Counted from the first letter of the stretch, positions 16,659-25,760 are shown. The stretch: 64,000 bases of DNA from Bog-473 sp035552095 (GCA_035552095.1 DASZMA010000128.1:1-64000), one strand, 5' to 3'. Made by a program: numbers and translations. Notes: generated from the sequence alone by a model not told the origin.

Positions 16659-18098
16659 TCAGTTGGAGCTGGAGCTGGGAACAGGGGCGAGCACATCGAC
16701 ATTCAGGGCCGCTTCCAGGGCGGCCGCCGTACGCAACACGACCAGGTCGCCGTGTTGGGGTCCGATCAACTGCAGCCCAATTGGCAGGCCGCCCGTCGCC
16801 TCCGACGACAACCCAGCGCACACGGTGGCCGCCGGCGAGCGGGTCATGTTGAACGGATACGTGAACTGCACCCAATTGGCGGTGGACACGCCGTTGACCA
16901 GGCTGGAGCCCTCACCCACCAGCGGCGACAACCCGGCGCAGGTGGGCGTGATCAGGATCCGCACCTCGTGGAACAGTTCGACCAGGCGCAGGTTCATCAG
17001 GTGGAAGCGGTCGAAGATCTGCACCAACGCTTCGGCCGTCGTCGCCTCCGCCGCCTCGATAATGGCCCGCAGCACCACGTCACTCTCACTCCAATTGGGG
17101 TGAGACATCAACGGGCGCATTGTCCGCAATTGACAGACGCCCATCAAGGTCAGGAAGTCGCCCACCGGGTTCTCGTCGAAGACGGTGTCGATGACCGACA
17201 CCTCGGCGCCCAGCGACTCGAGCACCTCGACCGAGCGCTCGCAGACCCGCAGCACCTCGGCGTCGACGTCGGCGTAGCCCAGCGTGGGCGCCCAGGCCAC
17301 CCGCACCGGCACGTGTGGGTCCTCCAGCGCGGCCAGCCACGACGCTTCGGGCCGGGGCAGGGCCCGCAGGTCGGAGGGGTCGGGGCCGACGGCCACGTCG
17401 AGCGCGGTGACCACGTCGGCGATGCGCCGGGCCATGGGGCCGCTGGTGGAGAGATCGAGCCAGCCGGGAGGCGCCGAGCCGCCACCGGGCACCCGCCCCA
17501 GCGAGGGCTTCATGCCCGAGAGGCCGCAACAGGCCGACGGAATGCGGATGGACCCGCCGCCGTCCGAACCCGTGGCCAGCGGCACCATGCCGGCGGCCAG
17601 GGCGGCGGCCGACCCGCCCGAGGAGCCGCCCGGCCCGTGCGCCGGGTTGAACGGGTTGGCGGTGGGCCCGAAGACGGCATTGGTCGTGTTGGCCGACCAG
17701 GCGAACTCCGGCGTGTTGGTCTTGCCCACCACCACGCACCCGGCTGCCCGCAGCCGGGCCACGAACGGGATGTCCGCCGCCGCCGCCGGGACGTCGGCCA
17801 GCATCGGCGAGCCGCAGGTGGTGCGGTAGCCCACGGCGTCGTGGTTGTCCTTGACGGCGAGCGGGATGCCGGCCAGTGGTCCGGGATCACCGCCCGCGGC
17901 GATGACCTCATCCACCGCGGCGGCCTCCGCCAGCGCCCGCTCACCATCAACCGCCACGAAGGCGTTGTAGGTGGGGTTGAGGGCGGCGATGCGATCGAGC
18001 GCGGTCTGGGTCAGCTCACGGGCGCTGATGGTCTTGTTGCGCACCTGGCGGGAGAGGTCGGCGATGGAGGTGGTGCGGAAGTCCAGGTTCGTGGCCAT
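16659..18098 (-). CDS. Amidase (amidase signature family)
   Basis: 479 residues. The Ser–cisSer–Lys triad is visible: Lys83 in AVKDN, the pair Ser159–Ser160 in HGPGGSSGGSAAALAAG and Ser183 in GSDGGGSIRIP. This is a general amide hydrolase of the GatA/FAAH type. It is not GatA, because no gatC or gatB lies nearby and the C-terminal region differs. MATNLDFRTT is taken as the start since upstream codons are low-complexity. It lies upstream of the cupin–P450–SDR genes on the same strand. Confidence 0.9.
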   Translation of the reverse strand: MATNLDFRTTSIADLSRQVRNKTISARELTQTALDRIAALNPTYNAFVAVDGERALAEAAAVDEVIAAGGDPGPLAGIPLAVKDNHDAVGYRTTCGSPMLADVPAAAADIPFVARLRAAGCVVVGKTNTPEFAWSANTTNAVFGPTANPFNPAHGPGGSSGGSAAALAAGMVPLATGSDGGGSIRIPSACCGLSGMKPSLGRVPGGGSAPPGWLDLSTSGPMARRIADVVTALDVAVGPDPSDLRALPRPEASWLAALEDPHVPVRVAWAPTLGYADVDAEVLRVCERSVEVLESLGAEVSVIDTVFDENPVGDFLTLMGVCQLRTMRPLMSHPNWSESDVVLRAIIEAAEATTAEALVQIFDRFHLMNLRLVELFHEVRILITPTCAGLSPLVGEGSSLVNGVSTANWVQFTYPFNMTRSPAATVCAGLSSEATGGLPIGLQLIGPQHGDLVVLRTAAALEAALNVDVLAPVPSSSSN

Positions 18099-18129
18099 AT
18101 CTATGTTTAGGCCGATCCGGGCTGCCCGG

Positions 18130-19233
18130 TCATGCCGGGCCAGCCGGGCTGGCCGGGCCAGTTGACGGCGACAGGCCGACCACGGCATCGCCCAGCTCGA
18201 TCCCAATTGGGATGACCGCCGGGGCCGGAATGGTCACCCCGTTGTCCACGTAGCGCTGGACGTGGGCCCGGCACTCGGCCACCGACCCGTGGACCACCAG
18301 GGCGTCGACCACCTCGTCGGGGATGGCGGCCAGCGCGCCCTTGCGGTCGCCGGCCGACCAGGCGTCCCACATGGGTTGGAGGGCCGGGCCGCGCCCGAGC
18401 CAGCGGTGGAACTCGGCGTAGGCGGGGACGTTCAGATAGGCGGTGATCATGCGGCGGCCCACCATGCGGGCCAGGTCGGCGTCCTCGGTGGGGATGACGA
18501 AGATGCGGGCCACGATGGCCTTGCCCGCCCCGCCGGCGCTGGCCACCTCGGCCACCGCCTTGGTCACATCGTCGGCGCTCAGCCAATTGAGGATGGCGCC
18601 GTCGGCCTCCTTGCCGGCCAGGTGGAGCATGCCCGGGCGCAGGGCGGCCAGGTAGAGGGCGGGCTGCTGCTCGGGGACCCGGGCCAGGCGGAAGCCGGTG
18701 ACGGAGAAGCCTTCGTACTTCTCGGTGATCTTCTCGCCGGTCAGGGCCAGCCGGAGGAAGCGCAGGGTGTCGCGCACCCGGCGGTACTGGTTCTCGAAGG
18801 CCAGACCGTTCCACTGGGCCACGATGATCTCCGAGGAGGCGCCGAGCCCGAAGGCGAATTGGCCGGGCGCGGCGTCGGCGATGGAGGCCACGCTCTGGGC
18901 CAGCAGCGCCGGACCACGGGTGAAGGCCGGCGTGATGGCCACGCCCAGTTTGAGCGAAGGCTCCCAGGCGGCGGCCAGGGCCAGGGGCGTGAAACCGTCC
19001 GACCCGTCGACCTCGGCCGACCAGACGTCGGTGTAGCCGAGCTCCTTCAGCCGGGCGAACCACTCCCGGTGAGCATGCAGCGGGATGCCGTCGAAGGGGA
19101 TGGTGATCCCGTGCCGTGCGCCCGCCCCAGCGCCCGCCGCCGCCCCTGCCCCAGCGCCCGCCGCCGCGCCCGTCCCAGTGCCCGCTGCCGCCCCCGCCCC
19201 CGCCCCACTCGCCGCCCCCGTTGTGCCGCTCAT
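18130..19233 (-). CDS. LLM class F420-dependent oxidoreductase
   Basis: 367 residues, luciferase-like TIM-barrel. The beta-strand motifs HGITIPFDGIP, ELGYTDVWSAEVDGSDGFTPL and LKLGVAITPAFTRGPALLAQSVASI, and the FGLGASSEIIV stretch, match F420-dependent LLM enzymes. Its reduced substrate is unknown. The first ~40 residues are an Ala/Gly/Thr run encoded by GC-rich repeats, not part of the fold. The ATG overlaps the stop of the PPK2 gene by 4 nt (ATGA), so translation is probably coupled. Confidence 0.88.
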   Translation of the reverse strand: MSGTTGAASGAGAGAAAGTGTGAAAGAGAGAAAGAGAGARHGITIPFDGIPLHAHREWFARLKELGYTDVWSAEVDGSDGFTPLALAAAWEPSLKLGVAITPAFTRGPALLAQSVASIADAAPGQFAFGLGASSEIIVAQWNGLAFENQYRRVRDTLRFLRLALTGEKITEKYEGFSVTGFRLARVPEQQPALYLAALRPGMLHLAGKEADGAILNWLSADDVTKAVAEVASAGGAGKAIVARIFVIPTEDADLARMVGRRMITAYLNVPAYAEFHRWLGRGPALQPMWDAWSAGDRKGALAAIPDEVVDALVVHGSVAECRAHVQRYVDNGVTIPAPAVIPIGIELGDAVVGLSPSTGPASPAGPA

Positions 19234-20261
19234 GCCTCCAACCTCTCTTCTTTCTCCTCTTTATCCACTGGGTCTTTGTCCACTGGGTCGCCCTTCTCGT
19301 GCTTGTCGTGCTTGTCGTGCTTCCCTACCGTGTCGCGCCCCTCGACCGCGTCGCGCCCCTCGACCGCGTCGCGCCCTCCGCTCGCGTCGTGCCCCTCGGC
19401 CATCTCGTCCTTGTCCTCGCCGAATTCGGCGTCATCCACGGCCAGGGCCAGCTCGGTCTTGTGCTCTTCCTCGTCGTCGGCCGAGGGGACCGTGATGCCC
19501 CAGCGCTCCATGCCCACCTCCATGCGCCGGATCACCGTCTCGATCACCTCGACCCGCCCATTTCGCTTGTGCTCCGAGGAGATCACGTCCCAGGGCGCCA
19601 GCGCGCCGTGGGTCAACCGCAACATGTCGGACACGGCCGCGTTGTACGCCGGCCGCTTCTCCCGGTTGCGCCAGTCCTCATCGGTCAGCTTCCAGGACTT
19701 CAACGGATCATCTCGGCGTCGCTCGAACCGACGGAGCTGCTCCTCGTGCGACATGTGCATCCACAGCTTGATCACCACCATGCCCTCCTCGGCCAGGGAG
19801 TGCTCAAAGTCGTTGATCTCGTCGTAGGCCCGGCGCCATTGGACCTCGGTGGCCAGATTTTCCACCCGCTCGACCAGCACCCGCCCGTACCAGCTGCGGT
19901 CGAAGATGGTCATGCCACCCCATCCGGGCAGCGGGGGCCAGAAGCGCCACAGGAAGTGGTGGCGCAACTCGTCGGGCGTCGGGGCGGCGAACGGGGCGAT
20001 GTGGACATGGCGGGGGTCCAACGGCTCGACCAGCCGCTTTATCGCCCCTCCCTTCCCGGCGGCGTCCCAGCCCTCGAAAATGATGCACACCGGAGGACCC
20101 AGCTTCCCGCCCGAGAGCTGGCCACCGTTGATGAGCCGCAGCCGCAGCAGCCGCAGCTGCGCATGGTTGAGGCGCTTGGCCTCCTCGTCCTTGGAGACAC
20201 GTGCGGTGAGGTCCACATCCTCCAACCGGGGGTACGGGTGGTCGTGGTGCTTGTCGGTCAC
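19230..20261 (-). CDS. Polyphosphate kinase 2 family protein
   Basis: 343 residues. The Walker A motif GWDAAGKGG (64–72), the Walker B region FDRSWYGR (120–127) and the lid RRFERRRDDPLKSWKLTDEDW are complete, so it should transfer phosphate between polyphosphate and nucleotides. The last ~60 residues are an unusual charged tail of short repeats (GRDAVE, KHDKHDKH, DPVDKDPVDK). GTG 20261 starts the protein. Its stop overlaps the start of the F420 LLM gene, so the two are translationally coupled. Confidence 0.92.
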   Translation of the reverse strand: MTDKHHDHPYPRLEDVDLTARVSKDEEAKRLNHAQLRLLRLRLINGGQLSGGKLGPPVCIIFEGWDAAGKGGAIKRLVEPLDPRHVHIAPFAAPTPDELRHHFLWRFWPPLPGWGGMTIFDRSWYGRVLVERVENLATEVQWRRAYDEINDFEHSLAEEGMVVIKLWMHMSHEEQLRRFERRRDDPLKSWKLTDEDWRNREKRPAYNAAVSDMLRLTHGALAPWDVISSEHKRNGRVEVIETVIRRMEVGMERWGITVPSADDEEEHKTELALAVDDAEFGEDKDEMAEGHDASGGRDAVEGRDAVEGRDTVGKHDKHDKHEKGDPVDKDPVDKEEKEERLEA

Positions 20262-20286
20262 GGCGCCTATTGAAGCCGATCAGAGC

Positions 20287-21402
20287 TCAGCGCGCCGACT
20301 CCTGGAAGGCGCCGACGGCGTCCACCACGTGCCGGACCAGGTCTTCTTCGCCGGCGATGACCAGGAGCTCGTGGTTGGACAGGTGCCCCACCGTGCCTAC
20401 CTTGGTCCCCGACGGGTCATAGATCCCGATCCGGGCCCCCACGTACCGGGCCGAGTCGAAGGCCAGCGTCGCCACCTCCCGCGCTCTGCCGCCCCCTCCC
20501 GCCGCACCACCTCTGCTCGCCGCACCACCACCGCCACCGCACAGCGCCTCCAATTGGTCCACCCCCAACCACGACTCGTCGTTGTACGACAGCACCAGCA
20601 ACTCGCAGTCGACCGCGTCCACCACCGACCGCAGCGCTTCGGGCATCGTCCGCTTCGAATTGAACGCGCTCCGGGTCGCGGGGTCGTCCCGGGCGTCCAC
20701 CCGCTTGCACGCCACCCCGTACGGCTCGGGCGCATCCCAGGCCACGAGCGTCTCCCACACGTGATAGTTCGTGAAGTACCGGTGCTGGTTGTAAGGCGGG
20801 TCTAGATACGCCAGGTCGAACCGCCCCAGTCCCGGCGTCACCGACAACGCGTCGCCCAACACCGCCCGCCCGGGGCCGGCCAGCATCTCGGGCACCCGCA
20901 GCAGCAGCGGCCGAGCCGACCGCGGCGCCCACTGCTTCACATAGGCCATCTGCACGCCCGTGGTCGAGTCCACCCGGTCCGCCGCCTCGATCAGGCTGGT
21001 CAACAGGATGGGGTACAGAGGTGACCCCGCATACTCAGAGTCAATGGCGTCGCGCACGGCATCGATCCGAGCGCCGTTGAACGGCTGGAAAAATCTGGCC
21101 TGCCGGCTGAACGTGTCGTGCACGTAGCCCGGCCGACCCGGGAGCTCGTTCAGGTGGGTGATGGCTGCGGTCAGCGCCGTCATGTCGACGGCGGCAGCGT
21201 CGGCCTCTATGTAGCACTGGGCAAAGACGTGGGCGTATCGAGCGGAGTCGACCGCGGTGACGTGCACGCCCTGGGCCTTGAAGGCCTGGGCCACGCGGGT
21301 GGTACCGGTGAAGAGGTCGAGCGCGGTGCGGGCGCCCGAGGCGGCACAGACTTGGGCCAGCACGGGGATGAGGCGGCGCTTGCTGCCCAGGTACTTGATC
21401 AT
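20287..21402 (-). CDS. D12-class N6-adenine DNA methyltransferase, orphan
   Basis: 371 residues. KYLGSKRRLIP at the N-terminus, the SAM motif DLFTGTTRVAQAFK and the catalytic motif YLDPPYNQHRYFTNY (Asp201-Pro-Pro-Tyr) define the D12 class of adenine methyltransferases. A Gly/Ala/Arg-rich loop (around residues 290–310) is low-complexity. No restriction endonuclease, mut or repair gene is adjacent, so it looks solitary. The recognition site cannot be read from sequence. It is divergent from a small-molecule methyltransferase gene. Confidence 0.9.
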   Translation of the reverse strand: MIKYLGSKRRLIPVLAQVCAASGARTALDLFTGTTRVAQAFKAQGVHVTAVDSARYAHVFAQCYIEADAAAVDMTALTAAITHLNELPGRPGYVHDTFSRQARFFQPFNGARIDAVRDAIDSEYAGSPLYPILLTSLIEAADRVDSTTGVQMAYVKQWAPRSARPLLLRVPEMLAGPGRAVLGDALSVTPGLGRFDLAYLDPPYNQHRYFTNYHVWETLVAWDAPEPYGVACKRVDARDDPATRSAFNSKRTMPEALRSVVDAVDCELLVLSYNDESWLGVDQLEALCGGGGGAASRGGAAGGGGRAREVATLAFDSARYVGARIGIYDPSGTKVGTVGHLSNHELLVIAGEEDLVRHVVDAVGAFQESAR

Positions 21403-21449
21403 CGGCCCCGCTGTCCGCTCATCGGCTCCGCTGCCCGCTCATCGGCCCA
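21401..21449. repeat. 20-bp tandem repeat in a divergent promoter region
   Basis: Two copies of ATCGGCYCCGCTGYCCGCTC (21401–21420, 21421–21440) plus a partial third. They lie between the divergent starts of the DNA methyltransferase (21402) and the SAM methyltransferase (21467). Could be operator-like or a slippage product. Confidence 0.75.
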
Positions 21450-21452
21450 CCC

Positions 21453-21458
21453 TACGAT
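21453..21458 (+). promoter_or_regulatory. –10-like hexamer of a leaderless promoter (SAM methyltransferase)
   Basis: TACGAT, 8 nt before ATG 21467, with no ribosome site between. Confidence 0.45.
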
Positions 21459-21466
21459 GGTGGCCC

Positions 21467-22171
21467 ATGGTGCCGGAGAATGCCCCATCGCAGTCGCCGT
21501 CGCACTGGGAGCAATGGCACGAGGGGTACGAGGATCCCGGCTCGCCGCTCTCTCTGCGGCTGCAGCTGGTGCAGGCGGGGGTGCGGGCCGCGCTGAATGG
21601 GGCGGCGGCAGGCCCTATCCGGGTGATCAGCATGTGCGCCGGGCAGGGGCGAGATGTGATTGACGAGGTCGCCGGGCATCCCCGAGCGGCTGATGTCCGG
21701 GCCCTTTTGGTCGAGCGGGATCCCGCTCTGGTGCGCTTCGCCCGCGACCGGGCGGCGGCCGCTGGGGTGAGTGCGGGTGTGCGTGTGATGGACGGGGACG
21801 CATCGATGCCGCGGTCGTATGGCGGTGGCGGCGGCGACGGGTTCCTGCCAGCCGACTTGGTGCTGGCCTGCGGGGTGTTCGGCAATATCAGTGACGGCGA
21901 CATCGCCGCCCTCATCGCTCGCCTGCCCAGTTTCTGTGCCCCCGGAGCGTCGGTGATCTGGACCCGCCACCGTCGGGCCCCCGATCTGACCCCGGCCATC
22001 CGCTCCTGGTTCGAGGAGGCCGGGTTCGAAGAGATGTCGTTCGAGGCGCCCGTGCCCCACGTCCTCAGTGTGGGGCGGCACCAATTGGTGGGCGCGCCGC
22101 CCGAGCCGAGCCGGTTTGACTCCGATACCCCGTTCTTCACCTTCACCGGCGACGGCGGGCTGCCGGCATGA
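21467..22171 (+). CDS. Class I SAM-dependent methyltransferase
   Basis: 234 residues with a Rossmann SAM fold: motif I VISMCAGQGRDVIDEV, an acidic LLVERDPALVRFARD at strand 2, LVLACGVFGNISDGDI after motif III, and SVIWTRHRRAPD. No substrate-specific motif was seen. The stop overlaps the start of the following membrane protein (ATGA, 22168–22171), indicating coupled translation. A –10-like TACGAT precedes the ATG by 8 nt. Confidence 0.8.
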   Translation: MVPENAPSQSPSHWEQWHEGYEDPGSPLSLRLQLVQAGVRAALNGAAAGPIRVISMCAGQGRDVIDEVAGHPRAADVRALLVERDPALVRFARDRAAAAGVSAGVRVMDGDASMPRSYGGGGGDGFLPADLVLACGVFGNISDGDIAALIARLPSFCAPGASVIWTRHRRAPDLTPAIRSWFEEAGFEEMSFEAPVPHVLSVGRHQLVGAPPEPSRFDSDTPFFTFTGDGGLPA

Positions 22172-23088
22172 AGTCGGAGCCCCAGCCCACGCCCCAGCCC
22201 CAGCCCACGCCCCAGCCCACGCCCGTCCTCCCTCTTGAGCTCCTGCGCATGGCGGCCCGCACCGCCCGCCAGGAGCCGGCTCGGGTCTTCATTCCAGCGG
22301 TGGTCGTGTTCGCTCTCGATGCGTTCAGCACCACCACCTTCACCGAGCTCACCGCCGACCACCACGGGCTGGCGGAGGTGGCCGGCTTCGTCGTCTTCAT
22401 GTTCTCCACCCTGGGGCTGACCTTTTACAGCGGCCTGCTGGAACGGCTGGTCGGCGCAGTGGAGCGGGATCTTCCGGCCCCACCGGTCCGCCAGGTCCTG
22501 CGCCAGCTGCCCTACGGGCGACTGCTGGTGGCTGACTTGATCCTGCTCGTGCTCGACGCCGCCGCCTCGGCCGCCTTCGTGGTGCCCGGGATCATCGCCA
22601 CCACCCTGTTCGCCCTGGTCGGCCCCGTGATCTCGACCCGTGGCACCACGGTCTGGGCCGCCTTCCGCCAGTCCGTGCGGCTGGTGGCGCCCCAGTTCCT
22701 GCTGGTGCTGGGGATAATCACGCTCCCGTTGGCCGTGGAGAACGAGGTGGTCACCGCGGTGGCCGTCCTGGTTCCCCACGAGAACCTGGCCCTGGTCTTC
22801 CTGAGTCACGCCGCGTTGGGCCTGATTTTCGGGCTGGCGCTCGGCCTGGTCGAGGTCTCGCTCGCTGAGCGCCTCCTCAACGGCGCCCACGGACCCGGTG
22901 CCGGTGCCGGTGCCGGACCCGGTGCCGGTGCCAGTGCCGCCGGCGACCAACGGGTGACGGGACCAGGTGCGGCGACCGCACCACCGCTACGCTCAGCACC
23001 GGTTGGCACCGACGAGGGAGGGCATCATGGAAGAGACGATTCACGGCACGGTCATGCCGGTACTGGAGCTCTCCCTCCAGCCGGGTGA
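22168..23088 (+). CDS. Multi-pass membrane protein of unknown function
   Basis: 306 residues, with about five to six hydrophobic helices between residues ~45 and ~235 (for example VFIPAVVVFALDAFSTTTF, AGFVVFMFSTLGLTFY, AAFVVPGIIATTLFALVGPVI, LVFLSHAALGLIFGLALGLV). The N-terminus is a PQPTP repeat and the C-terminus an Ala/Gly/Pro run; both are simple-sequence additions. The start is coupled to the preceding methyltransferase stop. The last 62 nt overlap the start of the AIM24-family gene. Confidence 0.7.
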   Translation: MKSEPQPTPQPQPTPQPTPVLPLELLRMAARTARQEPARVFIPAVVVFALDAFSTTTFTELTADHHGLAEVAGFVVFMFSTLGLTFYSGLLERLVGAVERDLPAPPVRQVLRQLPYGRLLVADLILLVLDAAASAAFVVPGIIATTLFALVGPVISTRGTTVWAAFRQSVRLVAPQFLLVLGIITLPLAVENEVVTAVAVLVPHENLALVFLSHAALGLIFGLALGLVEVSLAERLLNGAHGPGAGAGAGPGAGASAAGDQRVTGPGAATAPPLRSAPVGTDEGGHHGRDDSRHGHAGTGALPPAG

Positions 23089-23785
23089 GTCGGTCGTATC
23101 CGAAGTCGGGGAGTTCAGCTGGATGACCGACTCCATCCAATTCACCACCGGCATGGGCGGTGGGGTCGGCGGCAAGGGCATCATGGGCGCCGTCAAGCGC
23201 GCCGTCGGCGGCAGCTCCATCCTCATGACGACCTACACCGCCGAGGGCGGGGTGGGCTCAATCTCCTTCGCCTCCAAGCTGCCCGGTCACATTGTGCCGA
23301 TCGATGTCACCCCGGGCAACGAGTTCATGGTCCACCGCCACGGCTTCATGGCCGCCACCCCACAGGTGGAACTCGGGCTCGGCTTCCAGCAGTCCATCAC
23401 CGGCGGCATCTTCGGCGGCATGGGCTTCGTCCTGCAGAAGATCGGCGGGACCGGCCGGGCCTTCGTCGACCTGTCCGGCGAGGTGCTGGCCTTCGACCTG
23501 CAGCCGGGGCAGAGCATGCGGGTGCACCCGGGCCATGTCGGCCTCTTCCAGGCGTCGGTGCAGTTCCAGGTCATGCGGGTACCCGGGTTGATCAACCGTT
23601 ACATGGGCAAGGACGGCCACCATTTTGCGGTGATGACGGGCCCGGGGCGCATCTGGCTGCAGTCGATGCCCGTCGCCATCCTGGCCGGTGCAATTCAGCC
23701 CTTCTTGCCTAGCGACGGCCACTCCGTTGAGTCCGGTGCTGCCGGTGGGATTGCCGCCAGCGCCCTGGGCAGCATCTTTAAGTAG
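23027..23785 (+). CDS. AIM24 family protein (TIGR00266)
   Basis: 252 residues. The family pattern is clear: LSLQPGESVVSEVGEFSWM, a Gly-rich hinge TTGMGGGVGGKGIMGAVKRAVGGSS, ITYTAEGG-like beta-strands, VDLSGEVLAFDLQPGQSMRVHPGHV and ITGPGR-type MTGPGRIWLQSM. These beta-prism proteins have no agreed bacterial function. GAGGGAG 6 nt before the ATG is the ribosome site. The gene overlaps the upstream membrane protein by 62 nt in another frame and ends the three-gene run. Confidence 0.88.
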   Translation: MEETIHGTVMPVLELSLQPGESVVSEVGEFSWMTDSIQFTTGMGGGVGGKGIMGAVKRAVGGSSILMTTYTAEGGVGSISFASKLPGHIVPIDVTPGNEFMVHRHGFMAATPQVELGLGFQQSITGGIFGGMGFVLQKIGGTGRAFVDLSGEVLAFDLQPGQSMRVHPGHVGLFQASVQFQVMRVPGLINRYMGKDGHHFAVMTGPGRIWLQSMPVAILAGAIQPFLPSDGHSVESGAAGGIAASALGSIFK

Positions 23786-23799
23786 GGCGGTTCAAACAG

Positions 23800-23855
23800 G
23801 GCAGGGCAAAGGGGCGGGCAGCGCAAAGGGGCGGCCAGGGCAAAGGGGCGGGCCA
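23800..23855. repeat. Tandem GCAAAGGGGCGG repeat, 3 copies
   Basis: Three imperfect copies of GGGCAAAGGGGCGGGC follow the AIM24 stop codon, in the gap before the convergent lipoprotein-like gene. There is no hairpin with a T-tract. Confidence 0.8.
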
Positions 23856-23905
23856 GCGTTGCTTCCGCCGCCTCCAATTGGGCGCCGCCGCCGGGGCGGC
23901 CCCCG

Positions 23906-24685
23906 TTACTGCGTGAGGTTGATCGGCTCCGGCGGCGTGGTGATGGCCACCGGCTTGCCGTACGAGGTGAAGCTGATCGTCCCGTTCTCGGTCGGGCCCC
24001 GGTCGACGATCTTGAGGACAAAGGGCTTGCCGGTGGCGGCGATGTACATCTTGCCCGTCGTCTTCTTGCCCTTCACCGTGACGGTGTCGGTCACCACCTC
24101 GACCTTGCGGCCATTGAGGGTGGTCCGGCTCAGGGAGAGCGGCGTGGTGTGGCCCTGGAAGACGGCCTGGACCAGATCGGATGCGTTGAGGAACTGGTCG
24201 AAGGACTGGAAGCGGGAATCGAGCGCCGACACCTCAATCCACTTCCCGCCGTAGGACTTGGTCTGCGCCTTGGTGGCGTGGGCGGCCCAGAACTTCTCGG
24301 GCGCATTGAAGTAGAGCAGGGGGCCGACCCGCTTGAGGTGGATCAAGCTGCCCTGCTGCTTGAACGTCCCGCCCCCCTCGCCATCGCCGTTGACCTGCAG
24401 GGACAGGTAGATGTTCGTCTTCCCCTGGAAGATCGTGCCGTTGATGCGCACGCTGCCCAGCTTCGCCTCGGCCCCGATGGCCTTGAGCAGCCAGGTGTCG
24501 GCTTGGCTCACCGCAGCCGTGGTGGTCGTGGTGGCCGGCGCGGTGGTCGTCGTGGTGGTGGATTTCGCCGACGCCGTGGCTCCCGAGGCCAGCCCGACGA
24601 TCAGGGCGGCGCCGCTCAGAGCGAGCAGGGGGCGGGCGACAACCAGGCGAAAGGAGCGGGGCACGCTGTGAAGGGTAGTTGCCAC
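23906..24685 (-). CDS. Secreted LppX/LprG-like protein
   Basis: 259 residues from GTG 24685. A signal peptide (ending near ...ASATASAKS) is followed by a Thr-rich linker (TTTTTTAPATTTTTA). A mixed alpha/beta domain follows, with QADTWLLKAIGA, RINGTIFQGKTNIYLSLQVNGDGEGGGTF, DSRFQSFDQFLNASDL, VEVVTDTVTVKGKK and PFVLKIVDRGPTENGTISFTSYG. This resembles the LppX/LprAFG lipid-carrier fold of actinobacteria, but no lipobox Cys is present, so it should be secreted rather than anchored. The assignment rests on pattern resemblance. GTG 24664 is another possible start. Confidence 0.6.
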   Translation of the reverse strand: MATTLHSVPRSFRLVVARPLLALSGAALIVGLASGATASAKSTTTTTTAPATTTTTAAVSQADTWLLKAIGAEAKLGSVRINGTIFQGKTNIYLSLQVNGDGEGGGTFKQQGSLIHLKRVGPLLYFNAPEKFWAAHATKAQTKSYGGKWIEVSALDSRFQSFDQFLNASDLVQAVFQGHTTPLSLSRTTLNGRKVEVVTDTVTVKGKKTTGKMYIAATGKPFVLKIVDRGPTENGTISFTSYGKPVAITTPPEPINLTQ

Positions 24686-24782
24686 CCACGTCCCCAATTG
24701 AGCACCCGCCGCCGACGCCGCCCATTCTCCCTGGTGAGAGCCCTGGGCCGGTTGGCGTGATCAGCCCACCCAATTGGGCGAA

Positions 24783-25760
24783 TCAGGTCGCTCCGTCGGG
24801 CTGGTTCCACTCGATCCACCCCAGGCCGCTCCCGCCGTCCTCCGCCTCATAGTGGACCATCGCCCGGGGGAAATGGCTGGTCCGACCGCTCTTGTCGTCC
24901 CGCAACAGGACCGGGCCGTAGGCCAGGGGCGTCACGGCAATAGCCAGATCTGGCCCAACCCCCGTGGACAGCTCGATACGGGCCGAGGCCGGCAGCCCAT
25001 GCGCACCCGCCTCCTCCGTCACGGACAGCGCGGTGATCGGGCGGACCTCGCCCAGGGCCGGCTGGACGTACCCGAAGAAGACGGGCATCCCGGGCACCCG
25101 GATGTCACTCAAGTGGATGCGGGTTCCGTCGTCGAGCCGGGCCGATGACCAGCACCACCCGAAGGCCCACCAGTCCCGGGCCGCCCACGAGTGGTCACGT
25201 TGCCCCGGCCCGGCGATGGACATGACGGCGCCATCGATGGTGATGGTGCCGGCCACGGTGCAGGGAATCTCATAGCGGGGCGTGAGGATGTAGTGGTACG
25301 GCGTGCCGTCGGTGGTCCAGGTCAGGTCGAGGTCGAGCCGGGCCGCCGCGCCGGGGGAGCCGGGGGAGCCGGGGGAGCCGCCGCTGTCACCGCCGACTTC
25401 GTAGGCCTGCTCGGGGCGCTCCAAGACGGTGGCCGCCGCCGACGCGGTGATCCGGAACTCCTGGAGCGGGTCGCGCACCTCGAGCGTCACCTGGGTGGCC
25501 GCGTCCTCGGTGACCAGACCGGTACCGGCGGGCACCGGCAGTCCGTAGTTGACCGAACACACTCCGGGCCGGTCGGGCTCGACGATGTAGGTCGTCCACC
25601 ACGCCACCTGCCGGTTGGGGTACATGCCCAGGCGCAGCCAGCCGCCCAGCGACCCGTCCTCCTGGACGAAGTCGGCGTAGTACGACTCGCTCCACAGGTC
25701 CTCGTCCGTCGGGGTGTGCCGGGTTTCATCGGAAGGGGAGACGGTCCAGGCCGCCGTCAT
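24783..25760 (-). CDS. Lipocalin-like/AttH-related protein (DUF7064/7065-type)
   Basis: 325 residues. Two beta-rich halves hold DLWSESYYADFVQEDGSLGGWLRLG and, in the second half, GPGQRDHSWAARDWWAFGWCWSSARLDDGTRIHLSDIR. The second is typical of hydroxyneurosporene-dehydrogenase-like/AttH proteins common in actinobacterial lipid clusters. A short SPGSPGSPG repeat marks the linker. Function unknown. The ATG overlaps the CMD stop by 4 nt (25757–25760), so it ends a three-gene operon. Confidence 0.7.
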   Translation of the reverse strand: MTAAWTVSPSDETRHTPTDEDLWSESYYADFVQEDGSLGGWLRLGMYPNRQVAWWTTYIVEPDRPGVCSVNYGLPVPAGTGLVTEDAATQVTLEVRDPLQEFRITASAAATVLERPEQAYEVGGDSGGSPGSPGSPGAAARLDLDLTWTTDGTPYHYILTPRYEIPCTVAGTITIDGAVMSIAGPGQRDHSWAARDWWAFGWCWSSARLDDGTRIHLSDIRVPGMPVFFGYVQPALGEVRPITALSVTEEAGAHGLPASARIELSTGVGPDLAIAVTPLAYGPVLLRDDKSGRTSHFPRAMVHYEAEDGGSGLGWIEWNQPDGAT

